Both the position numbers and the translations under genes were made by a program. From Clostridiales bacterium (GTDB lineage: Bacteria; Bacillota; Clostridia; Christensenellales; Aristaeellaceae), in contig SVGM01000008.1 in assembly GCA_015056365.1 (NCBI GenBank), positions 89,434 through 153,433 on the forward strand: a DNA stretch of 64,000 bases, given 5' to 3'. Below the pieces are notes generated by a model. That model worked only from the letters and a program-made list of their open reading frames with translations, was not told the origin of the DNA and did no database searches. Shown here piece by piece: positions 19,125-26,156 of the stretch; the stretch's first letter is position 1; every line of letters starts with the position of its first letter.

Positions 19125-21248
19125 TTATGGATTTGGGAAGGCGAATGTTACACGAACCACGCTTTGGGGTGTAAGATAACTGTCTGATTGGGGCTCCTGC
19201 GAGACGGCAAAGCCGTTACCATCGATCTCCATTTCCAATCCGCGCTGGCGAAGCAGCGAGGACGCATCCGCAATGGAAAGGCCTGTTACATCGGGAACGC
19301 ATACCAGCGTATCCGCCGTCGGTAATTCATTTTGATAGGTATACAGCATCACCTGGCCGCCTCGGAGCAGCGTTGCGCCTGCGCCGGGCATCTGGTTGGT
19401 CACCGTATCGCTTTCGCCGTCATCCAGCACATGAAAGCCCAATGTTTCCATCTGCTGCCTGGCCTCCCACAGGGAAAGCCCTCTCACATCCGGGACCGTG
19501 ACCGGCTCGGCTTCCTGACTGCCTGCCGGTTCACATCCAAGATACGGTAACACATCCGCAAGGATTTGTCTAGCAAAGGGAGCCGCAGTGGTACCGCCAT
19601 AGTCTACCGGCATATCCGCTTCGTCCACGATGACCAAAAGAGCGATCTTGGGGTCATCCACCGGCGCGAAGCCGAGAAACGACCCAATATGAACATCCCG
19701 AACGATCCGTCCATCCTTGTAAACCTGAGCTGTGCCGGTTTTTCCGCCAACCAGATAGCCGTCAATCTTGGCGTTTTTTGCGCCGCCTACGCTGACCACC
19801 TGCTCCAGCAGACTGCGCATGGTCATAGACGTATCCTCAGAAATGGGATTCGCCACCACCTTGGGCTGGGTGCGCTGAATAACGCTTCCGTCCGGGGCAA
19901 TCACTTCCTCCAGCAGGTAGGGACGCATCAGCCTGCCGCCGTTGATGACCGAACAGGCTGCAGTGATCAGCTGAATCGGTGTGACCGCTACGCTCTGGCC
20001 AAATCCAATACGCGCAAGATCTACGTTTTTCACCGATCTAACCGGTATTAGTATACCACTTCCCTCCCCCTCCAAGTCAACATTGGTTTTTCTGCCCAGA
20101 CCAAAGGTGTGAAGGTAGCTGTAGAACTTTTCCGGTCCCATGCGCAGCGCCAGTTCCACAAACACAGGATTGCAGCTGTTTTGCAAAGCCTGCGCCATGG
20201 ATTCGCTTCCGTGAGGATTGCCCCAGCAGCGGATGGTATCGCCATCCACATTGATCTTGGCAGAGCAGTAGAAGCCTTCTTCGGGGGTGGTGACGCCGCT
20301 GTCCAGCGCAGCGGCAGCCGTCAATATTTTGAAGGTTGAACCCGGTTCGTATGCATCGGAGATCAACCGGATCCGCATCAGATTTTGCAGCGCATCAGGC
20401 TGGGCACGGGGCGGATCGTTGGGATCGTAGTCAGGCTTTGAACACATAGCAAGGATCGCGCCTGTATAGGGATCCATGGCGATGACATGGACCGCCTGCG
20501 CCTTGTTGACGTCATAGCACTCCCGCATGGCCTTTTCGCAAATCTCTTGAATGACCGCGTCGATGGTTAGTTTCAGGTGATTGCCGTTCTGCGGTTCCAC
20601 ATACAGATTACCGCTGTCGTAGATGGTATTCTCGTGGGCGTCCACCGTACGAAAGATTCGGCCTTCCGTACCGCGCAAGAGCTCGTCGTATTTCTGCTCG
20701 ATGCCGGACTGTCCCACGTTGTCAACATTGGTCAGTCCCAGCGTCTGCACCAGAAACGCGCCATGGGTGTACATTCGCCGCACATCCTCGTCAAACAGAA
20801 GCGCGTTTGCCAGAGTGCTGATGACGGGATCGCTGCTGAGCTGCAGTTTGCGCAGTTCATCGGCCGTTTCGCTGGGCACCTGCCTCTTCAGGGTGACAGA
20901 CGCCTTGGTTTTGTCTGTCAACTTCAGGGATACGCTTTCCTCCGTCATCCCCAGAATGGGGGCAACCAGCTGCGCAAACTGCTGTGCATCCGTCACTTTG
21001 CGCGGATCTACGCTGACGATATACGCCGTTGCGCTCATCACAAGCGTATCCCCGTTGGTATCCAGGATATTGCCCCTCCTGGCATATACCGTTCCTTCAC
21101 GGGTCCATTGACGAATGCCGCGCTGAGTCAGCGCGGCAGACTGGAAGATGGTCAGGTTGGCAATTCGCAAAAACAAAACAAAAAAGAGAAAAATGAAAAT
21201 CAGCAGCAGCGCCAAAATCCGCTTGCGAATATGCAGCTCGGTTTGCAT
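19125..21248 (-). CDS. ftsI: class B penicillin-binding protein (SpoVD/PBP2B/FtsI type) with two PASTA domains
   Basis: Septal DD-transpeptidase of 707 residues, anchored by one N-terminal membrane segment (ILALLLIFIFLFFVLFL). A dimerisation domain follows, then the transpeptidase domain with Ser304-x-x-Lys307 (GSTFK), Ser-Cys-Asn at 358-360 and Lys503-Thr-Gly. Two PASTA repeats close the protein (VPDVRGLSLWEA about 580-640; VPDVTGLSIADA about 645-707). The start at 21248 follows GGGGGAAGG. The position between ftsL and murE fits both the vegetative division PBP and SpoVD; domain content does not decide. Partner: the SEDS protein at 13997. Confidence 0.95.
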   Translation of the reverse strand: MQTELHIRKRILALLLIFIFLFFVLFLRIANLTIFQSAALTQRGIRQWTREGTVYARRGNILDTNGDTLVMSATAYIVSVDPRKVTDAQQFAQLVAPILGMTEESVSLKLTDKTKASVTLKRQVPSETADELRKLQLSSDPVISTLANALLFDEDVRRMYTHGAFLVQTLGLTNVDNVGQSGIEQKYDELLRGTEGRIFRTVDAHENTIYDSGNLYVEPQNGNHLKLTIDAVIQEICEKAMRECYDVNKAQAVHVIAMDPYTGAILAMCSKPDYDPNDPPRAQPDALQNLMRIRLISDAYEPGSTFKILTAAAALDSGVTTPEEGFYCSAKINVDGDTIRCWGNPHGSESMAQALQNSCNPVFVELALRMGPEKFYSYLHTFGLGRKTNVDLEGEGSGILIPVRSVKNVDLARIGFGQSVAVTPIQLITAACSVINGGRLMRPYLLEEVIAPDGSVIQRTQPKVVANPISEDTSMTMRSLLEQVVSVGGAKNAKIDGYLVGGKTGTAQVYKDGRIVRDVHIGSFLGFAPVDDPKIALLVIVDEADMPVDYGGTTAAPFARQILADVLPYLGCEPAGSQEAEPVTVPDVRGLSLWEARQQMETLGFHVLDDGESDTVTNQMPGAGATLLRGGQVMLYTYQNELPTADTLVCVPDVTGLSIADASSLLRQRGLEMEIDGNGFAVSQEPQSDSYLTPQSVVRVTFAFPNP

Positions 21249-21339
21249 ATACCTTCCCCCATTATGCTTGATAATGAGATGTATGCACACCAGAGCTGCA
21301 TTATGACAGTTTCGACTCTCTTTCTCCTTTTCTACGAAA

Positions 21340-21972
21340 TCATTGTCCCAGGTTGGCGATCATCGGGATCTGGGTAGGCTGCTCGGCTACTGCAGACACT
21401 TCCGTCATCTGCGGAACCTCAGCCGCAACTGTGATCTGAGCAGGGTAGGCCGAAGGCGCCTCCAAGCGTACGGTATGTGCATCGTTGCTATGGATCATGC
21501 CAATTTCCAGTGCCCGGGTCATGATGGTGGCCTCATCCGTCGCCTTGGCAATGTCCTGACGGAGGAGCTCGTTATCAGCCTGGCAATACTGCATGGCCTG
21601 ACAGGTATGCTGGTAGGATTCGTTGAGTTCCTCCAGATAACCATACCAGCCCACCGTCAGCATACCCAGGAACGCAAACACAACGCCCATAACGATCAAA
21701 TAGGTCGTCAGTTTGATTCTGCCCTTGGTGTCATCATACTGGCTAAGGGTATCCATAGCCTTTTTTTCTTTTTTGTTCAGGGTTTCAATCTCCAACTGCT
21801 TGCCCTGTACACGGCAGCGGCGAAGGCGGTCGGGCTTCAGGTAACCGGTGGCGGGGTCGATTTCAGAGCCGGGCAGAAAAACGCTGTTGCTCACACCCAT
21901 GCGCTCATAAGGAACATAATGCTCATATGCATCCGAACGGGGCTGGCCGTATGTGGGAATGTAACTGGACAT
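21340..21972 (-). CDS. ftsL: FtsL-like bitopic division protein with long cytoplasmic extension
   Basis: 210-residue protein with one membrane segment (about 88-110, TYLIVMGVVFAFLGMLTVGW), followed by a short heptad-rich external part (ELNESYQHTCQAMQYC...NELLRQDI) and an Ala/Pro/Val-rich tail. Topology and position between mraZ and the class B PBP identify it as FtsL (inference; FtsL sequences are poorly conserved). The cytoplasmic part, about 87 residues with Tyr-rich and Lys/Glu-rich stretches, is much longer than the typical 30-50. Its ATG directly abuts the mraZ TAA. Confidence 0.75.
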   Translation of the reverse strand: MSSYIPTYGQPRSDAYEHYVPYERMGVSNSVFLPGSEIDPATGYLKPDRLRRCRVQGKQLEIETLNKKEKKAMDTLSQYDDTKGRIKLTTYLIVMGVVFAFLGMLTVGWYGYLEELNESYQHTCQAMQYCQADNELLRQDIAKATDEATIMTRALEIGMIHSNDAHTVRLEAPSAYPAQITVAAEVPQMTEVSAVAEQPTQIPMIANLGQ

Positions 21973-22512
21973 TTACTGCTCCTTTCCGGGAGATTTCTCC
22001 CTGCGCAAACGACTGATATAGTCGATCAATTCGTCGAGGTTGTTATTGATCCGTTCGCTCTCCTCGCGGCTCTTCTCCAGGCTGATGACACGAACATGAT
22101 CCAGTGCACCGCTGATCTCCACATCCTTGGCATCGCCCAGCATTTCCTGACGAAGCTTTGCCGGAATCAGCAAACGGCCCTGGCTGTCAGCCTCAGAACC
22201 GGGATAACAGAGCTTGGTAAAGCGGTTAAGGTAGTCCTGAACCAGACGGTCGTTCAGATCCAACTCATAAAGGCCGTCAAGGATCTCATCAAAAACACTT
22301 TCGGGATAAAAAGCGATGGACTTCAAATCACGGGTCAGACCGATGGTGAAGGTGGAGCCAAGTGGTTTGCGGTAGGCGGTGGGAACGATCAGACGTCCCT
22401 TGGCGTCCAGTGCGTGATCGTAGCTTCCGAAAAACGCCCGATTTCTGGGCAGTTTGCGAGGCGCGGTCTCTTCGAGCTGGCTGGACTGCTGGTTCAGATT
22501 CTGCTCGTCCAT
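21973..22512 (-). CDS. mraZ: transcriptional regulator MraZ
   Basis: DNA-binding regulator of the dcw cluster, usually a ring oligomer. Two AbrB-like SpoVT/MraZ repeats are seen: FFGSYDHALDAKGRLIVPTAYR and PGSEADSQGRLLIPAKLR. The start used is the ATG at 22512, eight bases after GGAGG, giving 179 residues with a 30-residue Gln/Asn/Glu-rich extension before the normal beginning; the family is usually about 143 residues. The internal FFGS has no suitable start codon, so the extension is probably real. It leads the cluster. rsmH (mraW), nearly always next, is absent. Confidence 0.95.
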   Translation of the reverse strand: MDEQNLNQQSSQLEETAPRKLPRNRAFFGSYDHALDAKGRLIVPTAYRKPLGSTFTIGLTRDLKSIAFYPESVFDEILDGLYELDLNDRLVQDYLNRFTKLCYPGSEADSQGRLLIPAKLRQEMLGDAKDVEISGALDHVRVISLEKSREESERINNNLDELIDYISRLRREKSPGKEQ

Positions 22513-22579
22513 TTCCATCGCCTCCACTTTCTGCTACTCAAATTCAAAATTTAGGGATGATTCTCCCCTCTTAGGCACA

Positions 22580-22608
22580 TTTATACCATAAATACGACCG
22601 GCAGACAA
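22580..22608 (-). promoter_or_regulatory. promoter of the dcw cluster (mraZ)
   Basis: Minus strand TTGTCT, 17-base spacer, TATAAA, about 68 bases before the mraZ start. The 310-base gap 22513-22822 otherwise holds only the terminator at 22711. The TGGG-type repeats that MraZ binds in other bacteria were not seen. Confidence 0.55.
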
Positions 22609-22710
22609 TCGCTGAACGCCTTGATTTCATTGATGTTCAGTACTATTTTCGATGTTTGTTTGCGTATTTCCACGAACGCCCGTTCTGTTTCCAAAATCTG
22701 TAAAAGAAAA

Positions 22711-22757
22711 AAGCCCTTTCGGAATCGCTTTTTATACAAGCATTTCCGAAAGGGCTT
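22711..22757 (-). terminator. intrinsic terminator after metallophosphoesterase gene
   Basis: AAGCCCTTTCGGAA paired with TTCCGAAAGGGCTT (14 bases each) around an 18-19-base loop, followed on the minus strand by TTTTCTTTT. It separates the metallophosphoesterase unit from the dcw cluster. Confidence 0.85.
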
Positions 22758-22822
22758 ACGAACGGTCGTTTGTATTTGATTTGTTACGAAAAGTTAACAA
22801 ATTATTATTTTATTTGTAAAGT

Positions 22823-23527
22823 TTATTCCGTTGTGTCGATTCGTTTTGGGCAAAAACCTAAGGCATCACAGGAAACCAGGTGGTAATGAATGCCATTTCT
22901 CTCGCCCTGAAAGGCGATTTTGATACCATGGCCGTGCAGATGGCCGTAGACGACCGTCTTGACCGGATAGGCATCCAAAATATCCGTAAAAGCGGTGCTT
23001 ACACCATCGCCAAAAAGCGGCGGAAAATGCATCAGCACCGTTACTGGATCCCCGTTGGAAAGTTTAACCGCCTGATCCAGCGACATTTTCAGCCGGATCA
23101 GTTCACGGGCATAAACCTTTTCGTCCTGTTCTTCCAAAGGCTGCGAAGGCACAGGAAACATCCAGCCGCGCGTACCACAGAAGGTTTCGCCGCCGATGTT
23201 CACCGCATCGTTTTGCAAAGCAATGCAGGTTGGCCCCAGCGCAGAACGCACCTTTCCAATGGCGCTCCACCAGTAATCATGGTTTCCGCGCAGAAGTAGC
23301 TTGGTACCCGGCAGCTCGTCCACCGAACGAAGATCATCCAGTGCTTCGTTAAGCTGCATCGCCCAGCTGATATCTCCTGGGATCAGAACCACATCCTCCG
23401 GGGTAATGAGCTTGCGCCAGTGATCAGAAATCGTATCAAAGTGGCGTTCCCAATGGCTGCCAAACACATCCATCGGCTTTTCGCAGTGCCCCGGCAGGTG
23501 GAGATCACCTATTGCAAATACAGCCAT
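22823..23527 (-). CDS. metallophosphoesterase
   Basis: Calcineurin-like phosphoesterase, 234 residues, soluble. All metal-binding signatures are present: IGDLHLPG (Asp-x-His), PGDISW, RGNHDYWW, VLMHFPP and VYGHLHGHG. The substrate is unknown; the family includes phosphodiesterases and nucleases. It is preceded by the zinc-ribbon gene with a 31-base gap and followed by a terminator, so the two form a short operon. Confidence 0.88.
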   Translation of the reverse strand: MAVFAIGDLHLPGHCEKPMDVFGSHWERHFDTISDHWRKLITPEDVVLIPGDISWAMQLNEALDDLRSVDELPGTKLLLRGNHDYWWSAIGKVRSALGPTCIALQNDAVNIGGETFCGTRGWMFPVPSQPLEEQDEKVYARELIRLKMSLDQAVKLSNGDPVTVLMHFPPLFGDGVSTAFTDILDAYPVKTVVYGHLHGHGIKIAFQGERNGIHYHLVSCDALGFCPKRIDTTE

Positions 23528-23558
23528 GCTTCCCTCGCTTCATTAACAACGGTTGTTA

Positions 23559-23960
23559 TCAGAGATCCTCGTCCTCGTCGTCAGCCGCTTCGTTTTCTTC
23601 TTCAATGACATCCTCCAGAGACAGCTCATTCTGGATGTCGCCGTACTCATTCTCGGGAATGTCTTCGTGGATCTGGGGAATGATTTCATCCATGGTGCTG
23701 ACAGAACCCAACTCAATGGACTTATCATCCACGTTGGTCACGTCATCCTGATCAGTAGAAGAACCGCCTGCATTCATTTCCTTCAGGCAGCCCAGGCAAA
23801 CGTCATGGCCAGGCAGCGCGGGCGCGGCATTGCAAACAGAGCAGAGTTCCAGTTCTTCAGAGACCTGCTCGCCCTTCATATCGCGCTGGCATACCTTGCA
23901 CAGCTTTTCGCTCTCCTGGATGTAATTCAGGTCACACCGAGGACACTTCACCAGTTTCAT
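23559..23960 (-). CDS. zinc-ribbon protein with acidic tail
   Basis: A 133-residue soluble protein. The N-terminal half carries four CxxC pairs (KCPRCD, LCKVCQ, LCSVCN, VCLGC), fitting two zinc ribbons. The C-terminal half is strongly acidic (EEENEAADDEDEDL) and probably disordered. It starts after AGGGGG at 23960 and heads the unit with the metallophosphoesterase. Function not known; a nucleic-acid or protein adaptor role is only a guess. Confidence 0.75.
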   Translation of the reverse strand: MKLVKCPRCDLNYIQESEKLCKVCQRDMKGEQVSEELELCSVCNAAPALPGHDVCLGCLKEMNAGGSSTDQDDVTNVDDKSIELGSVSTMDEIIPQIHEDIPENEYGDIQNELSLEDVIEEENEAADDEDEDL

Positions 23961-24115
23961 TATCGAGATCCCCCTCTATATTTACGGACACACGTCCGTT
24001 GATGACAACAATCATTCCCATGGGAACACGTTGCCATTTTTGTTGCAAGAAGTTTGCAAATATATTACGATTTTATTGCAACAAATGCACATTCTAAAAC
24101 ACACGGAGGTAAACC

Positions 24116-25042
24116 ATGCATAAAGAACGCAAGACGATACCGCTGCTTCTGGCGATGGCGCTATGTGCAGCAGCTAACGCACATGCAGAGGCACCTACTT
24201 CACAGTTTGGCTTTTCAGGCTGGCCTTACAGACAGCCCACAACCTGCCAGACCGAGCAGTGGAAGCCGCAGCAGAATTGTACGCCCGCACCAGTGATCAC
24301 TGAGCAGCCTGTCATTACACAGGTGCCGCAGCCAACGCCCATCCCCAGCGAAAAGCCGGTGATCACGCAAGTACCGCAGCCCACTCAGATACCCGATGAC
24401 AGTCCGGTCATCACGCAGGTGCCGACAGCTACTATCGAAGCGACCGCCACGCCCACGCCTACCAAGACGCCTGCGGCAAGCATCCAGCCAACCGCTGTGC
24501 CTACACCGGCAGCGACGCCCGTCGCCACACCCAGGCCAACGGCTTCTGCAACGCCTACGCCCACAGCAACTCCTCACGTCACCCAAACGCCAGAAGTTAC
24601 CAAAAAGCCAGTCATTGCAACGCCTACACCCTCCACAGACGAAGATTATACTACGGGTTATGTAGGTGTGCAAGAGGAAAATGCATTTCTTTTACTCAAT
24701 CAGGATCGGGCAGCTAACGGCCTTCCCGCTTTGCAGCTGGATCCCGCCCTGTGCAGCATTGCCCGGATGAAGAGCAATGACATGAAAACCAACAACTATT
24801 TCTCCCACACTTCCCCCACCTACGGTAGCCCATCCCAGATGCTCAGCAGCATGGGCTATCCCTTCCGCTCAGTGGGCGAAAACATCGCTCACCATGCCAC
24901 CGTGGAAAAGGCGCAGGCCGCCTTTATGAGCAGTACCGGCCACCGGAAGAATATCCTTTCCTCCAGCTGGACGAAGGTCGGCATCGGCGTGGTCTACGAT
25001 GCTCAGGGATTTGTTTACGTAACGCAGCTCTTTGTTCGCTAA
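24116..25042 (+). CDS. secreted CAP-domain (SCP/YkwD-like) protein
   Basis: 308-residue exported protein. Residues 1-24 are a signal peptide (LLLAMALCAAANAHA). Next is a low-complexity Pro/Thr linker of about 150 residues beginning with three near repeats of PVITQVPQPT and continuing as PTPxAT units, typical of wall-spanning linkers. The C-terminal CAP domain (about 185-308) contains LLNQDRAANGLPAL, NYFSHTSPTYGSP, GENIAHH and STGHRKNIL. Bacterial CAP proteins of this kind are common in spore formers, but their activity is poorly known. The start follows GGAGGT; a terminator follows at 25072. Confidence 0.88.
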   Translation: MHKERKTIPLLLAMALCAAANAHAEAPTSQFGFSGWPYRQPTTCQTEQWKPQQNCTPAPVITEQPVITQVPQPTPIPSEKPVITQVPQPTQIPDDSPVITQVPTATIEATATPTPTKTPAASIQPTAVPTPAATPVATPRPTASATPTPTATPHVTQTPEVTKKPVIATPTPSTDEDYTTGYVGVQEENAFLLLNQDRAANGLPALQLDPALCSIARMKSNDMKTNNYFSHTSPTYGSPSQMLSSMGYPFRSVGENIAHHATVEKAQAAFMSSTGHRKNILSSSWTKVGIGVVYDAQGFVYVTQLFVR

Positions 25043-25071
25043 CCCATATTCTGCATACCAAACTGACATAC

Positions 25072-25103
25072 AGAAGCGCCCTTCCTGCAGGGAGGGCGCT
25101 TCT
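25072..25103 (+). terminator. intrinsic terminator after CAP-domain gene
   Basis: AGAAGCGCCCTTCC and GGGAGGGCGCTTCT form a GC-rich hairpin with a four-base loop, followed by GTTTGCG. It also lies downstream of the convergent small gene at 25121, but the minus-strand flank is not T-rich. Confidence 0.7.
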
Positions 25104-25120
25104 GTTTGCGCATTGCTGGA

Positions 25121-25450
25121 TCAAAACCTTCTGCGGCATCCACACTGCTCGCGCCGTTTTTGAGGCATGTAATACCTGGGGCGTGCCCGGGTGGAAAACG
25201 GGCTGTCGCTCACCCCTGCAGCACGGAGAACCCCTCGTCCTGCCATGCTACCCGCAGACCGCACATGGGTGCTAAGGGCCAGCGTCTGGCCGTTCCAGTC
25301 GCCGGTAACAGGCACAAAATGCTCATCTCCGGCTGTCGGTGCAGTTTCCCGCAGAAGCGGTTCATTCCATCTCGTCCTTGGCAAAGCTGGCAACAAAACC
25401 GCTTCGCTGGTCTGAAGCGCCGGACGCATATACAGATAACGCTGCTGCAT
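25121..25450 (-). CDS. small hypothetical protein
   Basis: 109 codons from ATG 25450, eight bases after AAGGAG, a good ribosome-binding site. The protein is Arg-rich (MQQRYLYMRPALQTSEAV ... CGCRRRF), with no membrane segment or recognised domain. The good site, open frame and placement 75 bases before the engB terminus on the same strand support it. Frames on the opposite strand lack a comparable site. It could be an orphan gene or a 3' by-product of the engB transcript. Confidence 0.45.
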   Translation of the reverse strand: MQQRYLYMRPALQTSEAVLLPALPRTRWNEPLLRETAPTAGDEHFVPVTGDWNGQTLALSTHVRSAGSMAGRGVLRAAGVSDSPFSTRARPRYYMPQKRREQCGCRRRF

Positions 25451-25524
25451 GCTTGATCTCCTTTCCACGTCTGATTCGGAGGATACTGCATGCTATGTGA
25501 AAAAAAACAAAAGGTTCCGATAGA

Positions 25525-26154
25525 TCAAACCTCTTCCTGCTCCTCTGCCTCCTCTGCGTAGTCTTCCTCTTCGGCGTACAGCACGTTTTCGATCGCAGAG
25601 AGCAATTTATCCCGACCGAAGGCATTTTCGCTGGAATAGGCGATGATCTCCCAGGGCTGTACCATCAGCGCGCGACAGATGGGCGCGATATGCTTCATCT
25701 GCGCCCCGCGGCTGATTTTATCAGCCTTGGTGGCAACCACCGTAAAAGGGATGCCCATTTGACGGAAATATCGATTCATCGCAATGTCGTCCTGGGTAGG
25801 CTCATGGCGGATATCCACCAGGTGCAGCACATGCATCAGCAGCGTACTTTCCTGAAAATAACCGTCCATCATATCGCCCCAGCGCTTCTTCTCGGCTTTG
25901 TCTACCTTGGCAAAACCATAACCGGGCAGATCAATGAGATGAAATTCTTCATTGATCAGGAATACATTGATCAGGCGGGTTTTGCCGGGCGTAGCGCTGG
26001 TCTTGCAGAGTTTTTTACGATTGCAAAGGGAGTTGATCAACGAGCTTTTGCCCACATTGCTTTTACCCACCACCGCCAGCTGTGCCAGCTGAATGGGCGG
26101 ATTCTCATGATATTGTGCCAGACTTGTCACAAAGGACGCCTGTTTAATCTCCAT
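25525..26154 (-). CDS. engB: ribosome biogenesis GTPase EngB (YsxC/YihA)
   Basis: Essential GTPase for late 50S assembly, 209 residues. G1 VGKSNVGKSSLINSL, G2/switch TSATPGKTRLINVF, G3 DLPGYGFAKV and G4 TKADK are all present. An acidic tail (EEEDYAEEAEEQEEV) follows the GTPase domain. It starts two bases after the lon stop and uses a GGGGGTG site inside the lon 3' end, so it is coupled to lon. lon-engB adjacency is also known in Bacillus. Confidence 0.96.
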   Translation of the reverse strand: MEIKQASFVTSLAQYHENPPIQLAQLAVVGKSNVGKSSLINSLCNRKKLCKTSATPGKTRLINVFLINEEFHLIDLPGYGFAKVDKAEKKRWGDMMDGYFQESTLLMHVLHLVDIRHEPTQDDIAMNRYFRQMGIPFTVVATKADKISRGAQMKHIAPICRALMVQPWEIIAYSSENAFGRDKLLSAIENVLYAEEEDYAEEAEEQEEV

Positions 26155-26156
26155 GC

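Noticed and set aside
24300..24640. Repeated sequence in the CAP gene considered as a tandem or CRISPR-like repeat
   Set aside because: Repeats are in-frame PVITQVPQPT and Pro-Thr-Ala units of a protein linker, of variable length, without constant spacers.
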